Under the pieces are notes generated by a model. That model made no database searches and had not been told where the DNA came from. It was given only the letters and a program-made list of their open reading frames with translations. A stretch of DNA of 21,243 nt, taken from contig NAOQ01000482.1 of the NCBI GenBank assembly GCA_002751075.1, positions 35,427 through 56,669 on the forward strand, in the 5' to 3' direction. This stretch comes from Ichthyophonus hoferi (taxonomy: Eukaryota; Opisthokonta; Ichthyosporea; Ichthyophonida; Ichthyophonidae). The first letter of the stretch is position 1. Each line of letters begins with the position of its first letter. A program made the translations under genes and the position numbers. This document shows, in pieces, positions 11,268 through 21,243 of the stretch.

Positions 11268-11814
11268 TACATCATATTAAATACCAGCTGTGGATTCCAC
11301 CATTGAGATTAACTCGTTTATTTTAAATAAGGCGTACCATTAGAGGGACGGCAATCACATACCAATCATCACCTAAATAATATTTTAAGTAATACATAAC
11401 ATTTTTACAAATATATTTATATATATGGTTCATAATCAATATATATTATTGGTAAAAATCATTAGATTATATGCTATGCTACAATATCTATATATCTATT
11501 TATAAACCCAACTCTATACTACATTCAACTTTTAAAATAACAAGGAATTTCTGTTGTACATTATTCTATACTTGACTGTTCGCACGTGTTTCTTTAACTA
11601 ATTCCAACATTACAATACGTGTCTGTCCCCATACCAGGGCCCTGCCATTGGCTGTGATTGATTAGATATGTATATATCCATATCTCTGTATGTGCTTGAA
11701 TATTCATGTTATACGTGCATGTTTACATAATACCTTTTCCTCTATATATACATTTATAATTGCCCATAGACACATTCACCCCTTTAAGTTTGAATTTAAA
11801 TATAATCTTAAAAC

Positions 11815-14800
11815 TTAAATAAAGTAATGTAATTGGCCCTGCTCCTCATAACATTGGTAGCACGTGTCACATATGACGCCATGGAGTGTTCCCATTCGCC
11901 ACAGTGTACTCTCTTCTGAGTGGCAGCGAGCGCACCGCCTTTCTAATAGTGTATTCTCATTTGCTAATTGTCTTCGCCTGGACACGGAACGGTCAAGTAG
12001 TTCCATGAGTTCTAACCCGTTAGGATTGAAGGATAGGGATAGATCATCTATAGCTGTGAATTCTTTTTTGCTCAAAATAGTAGCGAGATGAGATTGGTTC
12101 ATCTGCATTGGGAGAAGAAAGGGGCGTGGTTGGTTAGGAATGAGAGAATAACACTGTGTAAGAGCATAATAATAAAGGGATTTGTTTATTTTTTTTATTT
12201 CATTTCTTGGTAGGTTGATTGCTGGCTTGGTGGCTGGTAATCAATTAGCACCCATATATATATATATATATATATATATACGCATCTGTAAAACCACTCA
12301 GACTGGGTTGAAATACTAACAGTGGAAGGTATAATAGAATAGGATAAGATAGGATAGATTTTATTTGGGGCTACAGGTGGTATATTGCAATAATTTGAAA
12401 GGCTACTATATTCAATAATACTAATCGCGTTTTGCATTGTGGGTCAGGTTATGTCACATGGCCCGACCCATTACTAACACATTAAGGTAAGGCTTAGATA
12501 GGTGCCTCGGTTGGGTCTGATTAAAGTAAAGATCAGATTGATCTAACTAATATATATAGTATAATATAACATAATATAGGACACTACACTATAAACTGTA
12601 CCCTAAATACAACAATGTAAATACACCAATTACCTTAGTGGAAGTAGTTTTTTTTGATCCCATCAAAGCATCACGTGACCTCTTACGAATATCATTGGTC
12701 ACAACAGAGGGGTTCTTTGGTAGTTGACTAAGAAAATATCGATATTTCGAATTTTCCAATTTTTTCCATGTGTAGTAGTACTGTATGATTTGGGAAACCG
12801 TCTTTGTTTTTACCTACACCCACCAACCAGGGGTTAGTGTGTGTATAATGATGTGTAGTTTTATTATGATATGTGGTATAGGGTAGATATATATATATTG
12901 TATATTGTATATGGTATATGGTAGATAGATATTACTATATATTACATATGGTCGATGATATAAGGTAGTGGGAGTTGTGAAGCTGTCTCTATTCTTACTT
13001 ATCCTCCAAAACTAGAAGCTGGTAATGATGCTAATAATGCTATAACGGTAGAATATAAAGTACATAGATAAATTCTTGTATGTGTATGTACGTTACAGTT
13101 ACAGATTAGCATGGCATGGGAAGGAGTAGAATACTATATATATATTGAATATATTATATAAGTGCTATGATATAAGGCACATACATATATTATTGTTTGC
13201 GTGTGTATGCTGTAGCTTAGATAGGAAGGAATAGAATACCAACCAGGGTCTGTAATCGGAAGAAATGCTTTCCATATTGTTGAAAGCCAATCTCAAACAG
13301 CTTCTTCTCCTCGTCAGACCAGTGAGGTTTAGTCCATCTGTCATGGCTCGTATCACAGGAAGACATTAACATGCCAATGGCCGCCTAAATTGGATTAGAT
13401 TAAATTGGATTAGATTAGATCATGTTGTAGTGCACTGCATTATATCATAGTATAGAATATTGTATTGTGTATATTAATTTTTGTTGTACCGTCTTACAGT
13501 ATATTATATATTGTCATTTCGTTTTGTATTACATTATATTGTATCATCTTATTTTATGCATTCAAATATGCATACATACATATATATATACACACCGTTA
13601 GCTGATATTCCTTGTACATTAGAACGTAGAGGGCGTGCTCTTGACTCCAGGGACCTGGCACTGATAGCACAGCTGACCCTCCCAGTAGACAGTATTCATC
13701 CACTGTATAAGGGAGGGGAGAGGGAGGGAGAGGGAGAAAGATGAAATGATATAGAGATGAGAGAAGGTCAAAAATAGGGAAGATCATAAAGTATGATAGG
13801 CATATAGGCCATAGTATGAGAGACAAGTATAGTGCCATTAACATATAATCAGATACAGAACAACACCTACTACTACCTGTACATACAATTATACACACAT
13901 ATATACATACATACACACATACTATCATACACACATATATACATACATACATACTATCATACATACTATCATACCATGACACTATGATACACCCAAACAT
14001 ACATACACAGTAGTAAGAGATGGCAAGGTAAATATAAACCATAGACCCCTACCTAGGGAGTCGGTCAGGTTGTGAGGTGGGTACCATACTAGTTCACTTT
14101 TAAGCAACGTCTTTGTGCATGGTCTTTGAATCATGTCCGTGATCTCTGCCTGTAGAGCAGAGGAGGGGTCAGTTCTGTGTGGCAGTATATAATATAATAT
14201 AATATAATATACGAAATATAATAGAACATAATAGAATATAATACAATATTCGTAAGGTAGTGGAAGAGATATATATAGTGTATGTGACCCATAAAGCAAT
14301 GATAACATCGAAAACAGTATAACACACTTGGAGACTATAGTTATGCTGTAAGTTAAAAGAAAGAATTGTAGCCACAAGGAGGTATGTTGGATAGGTTAGT
14401 ACAGTGTAAGGTAGTGGAAGAAGGGTGAGTAGGGAGGGGTGTGTGGGTCTATAATAATGACTAGATATATAGGTACAAAACAGAATGCTGTTGAAAATGA
14501 AAATGAAAGATATATAGCGAAGGAACATATATAGTGACTAGAGACGAGAATAGGACAAGGGAATAGATAGGATAAAATGAAGAAAGAGTCACATGGATAG
14601 GGCGAGGCAGGGAGAGAGAGAGAGAGATAAGGAGACAAAGAGGAGACGCATACGCAGATAAATCAATTGAAAAGGCCACATAAACGTATAGTCTACCGTG
14701 GGGGATAAAGTGGACACAGCCACTTAGTCCTCCCAGATATTAAAAAGAACCACATACCACATAATATATAACCCTAAGGACTAGACACTAGACATAATCT

Positions 14801-16303
14801 CATAAGTGCAAAGCCATACCCCGCCCCCCACCACAGACACAGACACATACTCACGCAATAATTAATTAATTAATTAATTAGCCATACAATACCTGATACT
14901 GCTTGCCAACTCGTATGACAGCCTTAGCAGTATCCTCAGAACCCTTCTCATTGGCTAGATCACCCTCCAATCCCTCTATCCCTATTTGCTTTGGCATTCC
15001 TTTTCCCTTCTGCGCTTCCTCACCCTTGTTACTTATTGGTTTAGACCTAGTATTGGTATTGTCTATACCTAATCCTTTAAGGTCGTGACCTACAACTTGT
15101 AAGATTAAAGCATTGGCACTGGTACGACGATGAAGAGGATCATGAGATGTGAAGGAAGGGGTGTTGTGAAGGTCATCTATATCTATATGATTATTGTAGT
15201 AAGCATCCTTATCATATTTATCATCATATTCATTCATATTATTAATATCGTTCTTATCTGTACGCTGATGGATACCCAGCTCCTTGCCTGTCTGTCCCAG
15301 TCGCTCTACATAATCCAAGGCCCCCTTTATATAGGGGTCATCCAACAGCATAGAGGGCACCTTTCTCTCCTCCACATACCGTAGCAGGCTCAATTTATCC
15401 GCACTATTTAATACAACCCCTAATCTATCCACATCTCCATCCCCACCTCTATCCCTCTTCTCCCCCCCACTGGCCTCCATCAAGGCCAGTGATATTTCCT
15501 CGCTGGTCATAGTTTCCATAGTAACCCTCTTAGCCTCTATGATTGATGACCGGCTAGTGGCCCTAAGTAGACTCTCTATATGGTCTATGAGGGGGATGTC
15601 CGCCGCTACTAGTGCGTCACCATCAGCATTCTTAATACCCAACTCTCCCTCGGTACTACCAGCCGCAACCATATTACTCAATGTATCCAGATCCATCTGT
15701 ATATCTTGTTCTTGTTCACGGCCTTTGCGACTGTCTAGTGCTTTCCTCTCTGTCATCCTCTCCACCTCGCTCTTCCCATACCTCTCCTCTCCCTTGCTCT
15801 TATCCTTTATCCTCCTACTATCTCTACTCTTGCTTCTTTCCTCTCTCTTACAACTCTTCTCTACCTCACTACCATCCCCTATCTCCCTATTATCCCTTTC
15901 TCTACTACTTTCCTCTCCCATACTATTAGCTTCCCTCATACTACTCTCGTCTCTATTAGTACTGTCCTCTGTCATACTACTTTCCTCTCGCCTTCTAGGA
16001 GCCTCTTCCGCACCAGTAGTGCATATAGGTATAGGTGTGCTATAAACTCCTTCATCCCCACCATCTCCACTCCCATCCCACTCCTTTTTCTGTAGTTGTC
16101 CCATCTTATCAATGGTATTAGGCTCTAGGTTGGGGGTACAGATTGTCTCCTTGCTCTCATTTTGATCTATGGTGGACGATGACCCTTGATTGTGTAGACT
16201 ATACGGGCTTGTATTGGCAGCCGAGTTGGAACTGGGAGTATTGACTGGTTCCTCCCGATTGTCCGTGTCGGTATCTGTGGTAATAATGTAAAGGTATAAA
16301 TAG

Positions 16304-16340
<37 letters not shown>

Positions 16341-18056
16341 TATGTATGCATGTAGGTAGGTAAGTAAGTCTATGTGTGTAAGTATATGTATACCATTTTT
16401 TATATAGAGCAATAGTAGTAGGTGAAAGAGTACAACATATATTTACCCTCGTCTAGTTTGTGACGTTTAGGAAATAAAATATCGTAGTCATAGGCCTGTT
16501 CAGGGTGTGTATTGCCCACATGCCGCCTAATGCCATGGGGATAGGGTTAGGGTTAGAAAAAGATGATGCGGGTAGGATGTATTATTGATAGTTGTAAAGA
16601 AATTAGATTGGAATTATAACATAAGAGAAAGTCATCACAGCAATATTCTATTATATATATTGGGTTTATAGTAATGTGGTGTGTGTGACATAAAAGGGTA
16701 AAAGAGAGGAGGTGTAGTAATAGGATCTAGTGGGAAGGGGCTACCTAAGGGGTAAGAATGAGATTGAATGGTGGATATAGATGCAGGAATTAGCCAATAC
16801 CAACTCTAATAAAGTATATAAGTTGGCCCCAGTCTGGGCATGCGTTTTCGTTCATAAACGTGGTGTATGAATTCATCTAAGTAGTTAAGTTGTGCACCGG
16901 CCCAGTCTAAGTGTGATAGATTTTGGATCATATTAGAAAGAGATAATTAAGTAAATAATGGGTCACAAATAGTATGTATGGGTAGGTATGTAAAGCATAA
17001 AAAGAGAGAAATGGACCCAGATAGCAAGATATATAGAGCCATAAATACAATTAAAAAATGCATACATATCATCATACTCTCACACTATCATACACACTAT
17101 TATACCTATTATCATACATACTATCATATATATATATCATCATACTATCATACTATCATACACACTATTATACATATTATCGTACATACATACCTTAACG
17201 ATCTAGGGTCACTATATTTCTTCAAACAATCAGCCACAGAACATGCATATGGCCTTGCACCCTTATGTGTACCTGAATGATTATTCAAATGATCCAACCT
17301 TTTAAACCTCTTTCCACACACTGTACAACGATAGGGGCGCTCATCAGAATGTGAGGCTAGGTGCTTATTAAGACTACTTTGATTAAAGAAAGGCTTGTGG
17401 CATTCATGACAAGTGTAGGGCATACGGTCAACCTCAATAGTAGGAGAGATGAGAGGATGGGGAGAGTGTAATGGGGGTCGTTTTGATAAGTAAATTTTGT
17501 TGTTTTTGAGCATGCTTACCCCCCTATAGGGCATGGGCATAGCATTCATGCCTAGTATTTCACCTAGTGATTGGGGAGGGACCGTTGGAAGACTTGGATC
17601 TGATCCAGACGACATTTTCATATCCTTAAACCCAAAGGGAGAGAAGGAGGGTGACGGGGCAGGGGAATAATCGCTGGGGGTAGTATGCAGCCACCTGGGA
17701 GAGCGAGCAAGTTTAACAACAGCAACAGGCTCACATAGTGGTGGCTGTTTTGATAGTTGTAGGGGTGGTGTGGAAGGTGGTCGCGGAATTAAGCCCTTAA
17801 CGTTATCACTATTAGGCTCCTCCCCATTCTGATTTTTATTTTTCTCCAACTTAAAACCTTTTGCTGGTTCTATTGCTGGCGGTAAAACTTGGGAAGGAGT
17901 AAGCGACTCTGCAAGCACATTTACACTTGTCTCAATTAATCGTACAGATAATACCGTGTCAGTTTTTACAGGGCTAATGTCTGGTGGTAAGCCATCATTG
18001 TCCCCCATCTCTAGCCAACCCACTGGAGTCTTTTTAAGTTTCCTCTTATATCCACC
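11815..18056 (-). CDS. C2H2 zinc finger, ELM2-SANT and GATA-type finger chromatin regulator
   Basis: Likely a nuclear corepressor subunit: ELM2-SANT modules bind and activate HDAC1/2. Exons (minus): 18056-17194, 16526-16447, 16274-14893, 14149-14053, 13702-13596, 13384-13244, 12813-12634, 12102-11815. All junctions are GT-AG and phases agree. From the first in-frame Met (18008, good Kozak context) it is 1029 aa. The frame stays open to a TTAG acceptor at 18057-18060, so a further 5' exon is possible. Three C2H2 fingers span C200-H220, C228-H248 and C256-H279; the last is split by an intron and matches DPRSLRRH. A charged Ser/Arg/Glu-rich region covers about 300-740. ELM2 (about 750-800) starts at VIRVGKQYQ. 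SANT (about 842-895) includes HWSDEEKKLF and VKTKTVSQIIQYYYTWKK, closest to TRERF1/MIDEAS/ZNF541. A GATA-type finger C991-X2-C994-X17-C1012-X2-C1015 with STLWR ends the protein. The GATA exon could belong to another gene, but phase and acceptor fit well. Confidence 0.85.
12254..12281. repeat. TA dinucleotide repeat in the last intron of the ELM2-SANT gene
   Basis: A perfect (TA)n run of about 28 bases lies in the intron between the second SANT exon and the GATA-finger exon. Confidence 0.8.
13875..13975. repeat. ACATA/CACACATA microsatellite in an intron
   Basis: Imperfect ATACATAC, ACACATAT and ATACTATC units fill about 100 bases of the intron between the ELM2 exon and the ELM2-SANT linker exon. 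Confidence 0.7.
16308..16340. repeat. TA dinucleotide repeat just upstream of the large charged exon
   Basis: A (TA)n run of about 30 bases lies in the short intron between the third-finger exon (ending 16447) and the large charged exon (starting 16274), close to the acceptor side. Confidence 0.75.
16806..16931 (-). other. Unexplained 41-codon open frame inside an intron
   Basis: Within the 667-base intron that splits the third C2H2 finger, the minus strand holds a 41-aa frame from ATG to TAG. It has higher GC than the rest of the intron and a protein-like mix of residues (LSHLDWAGAQLNYLDEF, then IHHVYERKRMPRLGP). It cannot be a simple cassette exon: no acceptor and donor pair keeps the phase needed by the flanking exons. 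It may be chance, a conserved non-coding element, or part of an alternative transcript. I do not recognise it. Confidence 0.2.
17065..17190. repeat. ATCATACTATC/ACACTATTATAC repeat in an intron
   Basis: About 125 bases of imperfect CATCATACTATCATAC and CACTATTATAC units abut the donor site of the C2H2 exon (donor at 17193-17192). The repeat begins only a few bases inside the intron. Confidence 0.7.
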
Positions 18057-19970
18057 CTAACAGAATATAATAGAATACGCTAGGAAAGGTACTAAGTGAT
18101 AAGTTCTGTTCACATATGGATAGATAACAAATAGATAAGATAGGTACACGGTGTGGTACTAATACGAGGTTATGTTTATATATAGATTGATATTTATATT
18201 TATATACACGTATACGTATACATATACGTATATAATATGTATATGATAATATATCAATTCATTTAGTATACAAAGGGAACTGAGAGACTGGTTTTGACTC
18301 TTTAATTTATTCTAGACTATATTCTACACTATTCCTATTATCTTGCGTCAAATATTCGAAATTACTACTTAGAAACTTAGAAATGACATGATAGCCTACA
18401 CTGCAATGAAAACTCTCCAACAAGAATAGTGAGGTCAAAGCATTGGCATTTATTTAAATGATCTATATGATTAATAAAGTAAATGTAAATCGGAAAGTAA
18501 TAAAATTATATATCTATAAGTAGTATATAAATAAGGAGATGGGGTATGCATATAAATTTGTGGTAGTAATAGATAGTAAGTAGAATATGGATCTCAGTCA
18601 ACTCCTGATTTTAAACCCTGAGCGCCTTTGGTTGCAATTGGCTAATTAGGTTTTAATTATTTAGGGTGTTAAATTTTCGCTTGTTAACAGCGTACTCATA
18701 AGTGTATAAGTGTGTTTACGATAATGTGAAAATCTTACTTGTTAGTGTGATTTTCATTAATAAAAATGTGTGTATTATTAATATTTTTATTTTTTAATAA
18801 TAATATTTTTATTAATTACTTCTTTGGGATTGTTAGACTGGATTATGAGATTATGTAAGATCGGTATGCGAAACAAGGCAAGGAACCGCACTATAAAGGT
18901 GTGGCTCTTTCATATTCATAAGGAAATTAGAAATTGGAAATTTTTGATTAGGTTTAGAAAAGAGTACTGGTTAATTCTATGTTTTCAAACCTGTAAACAC
19001 AAGTATACAATGTAATTCCTTGGTGTGGCTAAATTATGTAAATGAGAATAGAATAACAAATGGTATTTTAAATAACAGCAATAATTTTTGTATGGATTAA
19101 ACTGTAAATATTGTTTAATATTGGGTGGCAATAAACCTACATAGTTTTATCTATCCAATCCTGATACGGAAAATGCTATACGTTATATTTCTTATCTTAT
19201 TTACGTTTATAATTTTATGCATAATGTCTATTATCATATATATATACATAGTACTTCAAGGCAGCATAAATGCGTAACAATATATATATAAATATGTTCA
19301 TGTATGTGTTGAAAATGGCTGATAATACTACTGTATATACCCATGTAAAAGGGGTTTATAAGGGTTTCAAATATAGACATATTGTGTGATTATCTTAAGC
19401 AGATTCGTATCTATCAGCATTTGCCAGCCAAAACTACTGAAATCCAACCGATCTACCCATCATCTTAATGGGGTCATATTGATTTTATGTTATTTTTGAT
19501 TGGCTATGGAGCTTTTGAATTTTTCTATAATACTTGACTATGACTAACCATAGTCCGATTGGATCTATACTATAATTAGACCACGTGGACGAATCACAAA
19601 ATAAAATTTTATTTATATCTAAAATATCTAAAAGCCAGAAAATACAAACACAATATAATACACACATCAAATGCGCCATTTTAGAATTGTTGCATGAAAA
19701 TTTCAACTAATCATGTGTGATAGGGTTGGGTCGGTCAGAATTTAGAAGCTCCTACATATGGAGGGTTTATATCTGACATGCATCTAAATATATCCTAAAT
19801 ATCCCAAAAAAAAAAAAAAAAATACCATCACAACCTTGGCCAGTCCTTAACACCAATAAAGGTGAATCAAAATAAATCAAAATAATACTAGTTGTAATAT
19901 ATCTGAATGCTTTATTATAGGATTATTGAAGGATTTGCCTTAATAATTTTTGGGGAAAAATTTGGTATGC
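18057..19970. other. Region upstream of the ELM2-SANT gene, no supported gene
   Basis: This stretch should contain the promoter and any 5' untranslated exon of the minus-strand ELM2-SANT gene, but no start exon could be fixed. A CCAAT box on the minus strand lies near 18639, next to a GC-richer patch (18600-18650). TA/CGTA simple sequence occupies about 18180-18255. A short inverted repeat pairs 18723-18734 with 18749-18758. A 63-codon plus-strand frame at 18824-19015 has no ATG at its start and no recognisable product. Confidence 0.5.
19806..19822 (+). repeat. A17 homopolymer
   Basis: A pure run of 17 A bases in otherwise mixed sequence. It could be the tail of an old retroposed insertion oriented on the plus strand, but no SINE or LINE body was recognised upstream and no target-site duplication was found by eye. 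Confidence 0.5.
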
Positions 19971-21100
19971 TAGGAGCTTTAGCAAATAACTTAGAAAAGC
20001 TACGAGCCATGGGATTCATCGGCTACAAACTGCATAGTCATATGCAGTATTGTAGCCGATGGAATATGAGTGTTTGCTAAAGCCAGTAAACAATGATATA
20101 TTTATTTTTTGGATTTCAACGTGCTATGTAAACTACAACCATTTTATGTTACGTGTTTAGTCCGTTACAATGATTCCTTGTTTTTTTATATGATCTTATT
20201 TTAATAATAGAAATTATCTATCAAACTTGCGTAGTAATGGATTGAGATTAGTTCTTTTATACCATATTATATTTGGTTGACAGGTTAGATATAGGTAGAG
20301 GCATGTTCATTTCCCTTAACCGATACCTATTTAGAAATAAGTGAATGCTGAATTAAAGGGTGTTTTAACGTGTCGCCTTGCATGTACAGAGTACAGATAG
20401 GCTGAAACATTTTAATTATTAAATACGTCAGAAGAAGTTGATGCCTGAGCCCAAAAGGTTGATAAAGCTGAGAAAGCACAGCTAGTTGGATAGCTAGGAT
20501 GAATAGCACAACGCAATGGGTTATATTATATTAATAAGATACATGTATATTCGCATTTGTATTCCAACTCAACAATGCGTGAATGTTGGGATCAATCGAC
20601 CACTATGTACTGCTTGTTAGATTATGTCGTTTTCATGTCATTCGTCTTATGGCCTTAACTGGCTATTATTCACCATCCTAAACTTGATGGTATTATTGCT
20701 TAGTTGTGGTGAGTGTAAAATAGAATAACCTTATAATGTTGTATATTGTAGTAAATATATGAGGAGAAAAATGTCGAATTACAAACATGTATTAAAAAGA
20801 ACCCAATAGTATAGTGAGAAGGATATATGACTATTCTTGGATGTGTAGTTTCTAAATTTCTTAATGTTTCACTAAGTCAATTTCATATAATGCCAGGTGA
20901 AATTGCTGTATCTGACTTAAATTATTGTTGACACTATACTGTATCCGTTTTACTTTCATGTTTACAGATAATGTATTGCATAACTCGTTCCTAATGATGA
21001 CACAATGAGGCTTGCTTTGGTGGACCGCCTGATAATGTAATGTTAATAATTTGGTGATCAATGTACATAGGCACCTTTAAGTCTTGTCAAACTGTTGTCA
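19900..21100 (-). mobile_element. Possible fossil of a tyrosine-recombinase element
   Basis: The minus strand gives two short stretches that recall the tyrosine recombinase (phage-integrase) domain of Crypton- or DIRS-type elements. QLLLTYLIIKMFQP near 20403-20444 resembles the ALLxYLaxRGxxPG helix, and GFSKHSYSIG near 20051-20080 resembles the FSxHSFRIG box. They are in the expected order. The element is clearly broken and old, its ends are not visible, and its family within this group is unclear. Similarity is by eye only and could be chance. Confidence 0.25.
19976..20083. repeat. Strong inverted repeat / hairpin
   Basis: The inner arms 20017-20036 and 20041-20061 pair over 20 bases (CATCGGCTACAA...CTGCATA) with a single extra base and a 4-base loop. 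Outer arms 19976-19988 and 20071-20083 (GCTTTAGCAAAYA) pair with one mismatch. The middle is asymmetric, with 28 bases on the left and 9 on the right. The arms are of mixed composition, so this is far stronger than the AT-rich chance palindromes elsewhere. It may be a MITE-like remnant, a local inverted duplication or a hairpin RNA. Confidence 0.75.
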
Positions 21101-21243
21101 AACAGTGTAACGAAATGATAAACAATTAAGTATCAAGATATAGCAAAGTATGAAGGTATCTGTTACAAAATCGGTAATCGCGATTGTACCTTTAAATCGT
21201 TAAAATAAGTGGCTCAAGATTAATTAGTTGTTGCTATATCTTT
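20085..21243. other. Right-hand flank, no supported gene
   Basis: Apart from the possible recombinase trace on the minus strand, nothing gene-like is recognised. A 66-codon minus-strand frame at 20861-21061 and a 60-codon one at 20327-20509 lack clear homology as whole proteins. Simple repeats are rarer here than in the introns to the left, which fits old degraded mobile DNA rather than satellite-rich intron. Confidence 0.5.

Larger units (their letters stand above)
10930..11814. other. Convergent intergenic region
   Basis: This is the space between the stop codons of the S41-like gene (plus) and the ELM2-SANT gene (minus), so it holds both 3' ends. A clear AATAAA for the plus gene is at 11031-11036. 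No clear signal close to the minus gene's stop was found; AATAAA on the minus strand at 11317-11322 is possible but about 490 bases away. An inverted repeat lies at 11200-11267. No coding exon is seen. Confidence 0.6.

Noticed and set aside
13554-14679. Several overlapping minus-strand frames of 70-160 codons rich in Tyr, Ile, Leu and Ser
   Set aside because: They are built from intron microsatellites and purine-rich intron sequence around the real ELM2 and linker exons, and have no domain signal of their own.
15539-16045. 168-codon plus-strand open frame rich in Leu and Ser
   Set aside because: It is the reverse complement of the purine-rich charged exon of the ELM2-SANT gene. The opposite strand has domain continuity and matching splice phases.
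18824-19015. 63-codon plus-strand frame in the ELM2-SANT upstream region
   Set aside because: No initiating ATG at its start, no recognised domain, and no splice partner found.
19308-19389. Short plus-strand frame MADNTTVYTHVKGVYKG with good start context
   Set aside because: It ends after a few more codons, has no donor leading to a recognisable next exon, and matches nothing I know.
1-21243. tRNA genes, rRNA and CRISPR arrays
   Set aside because: No tRNA B-box with a matching acceptor stem, no rRNA-like stretch, and no regular repeat-spacer pattern; the tandem arrays are eukaryotic microsatellites.

Overview
The window is AT-rich eukaryotic nuclear DNA. It holds multi-exon genes with GT-AG introns, coding exons clearly richer in GC than their surroundings, and introns full of TA, CATA, TATGG and TACTA microsatellites. 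A TRERF1/MIDEAS/ZNF541-type ELM2-SANT regulator points to an animal. Compact genes, short introns and AT-rich flanks suggest an early-branching one such as a sponge, but this is inference and the species cannot be read from the sequence.

Three spliced genes were built by matching exon phases and protein families. (1) Minus strand, 1461-4412: copper chaperone for superoxide dismutase (CCS), 8 exons, 266 aa, with all three expected domains. A diverged partial copy of its last exon lies just downstream. (2) Plus strand, 5706-10929: a secreted, membrane-anchored protein related to S41 (tail-specific protease type) peptidases, 5 exons, 808 aa, with a signal peptide, PDZ-like region, S41 core, C-terminal transmembrane helix and polybasic tail. 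(3) Minus strand, 11815 to about 18056: a chromatin regulator of at least 8 exons, about 1029 aa, carrying three C2H2 zinc fingers, a long charged disordered region, ELM2, SANT and a C-terminal GATA-type zinc finger.

Genes 1 and 2 are head to head across about 1.3 kb that holds several CCAAT boxes and a repeated CCAAT-plus-GATA-like motif pair. Genes 2 and 3 are tail to tail across about 0.9 kb. The left 1.2 kb and the right 3.2 kb hold no gene I can support. The right part carries a weak, broken trace of a tyrosine-recombinase element on the minus strand and a strong inverted repeat. The three genes share no obvious pathway: copper delivery, extracellular proteolysis or binding, and chromatin repression.

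The most notable item is the composite regulator, in which a vertebrate ZNF541/TRERF1-like plan (C2H2 + ELM2-SANT) is joined to a GATA finger otherwise familiar from the MTA and RERE ELM2-SANT proteins.
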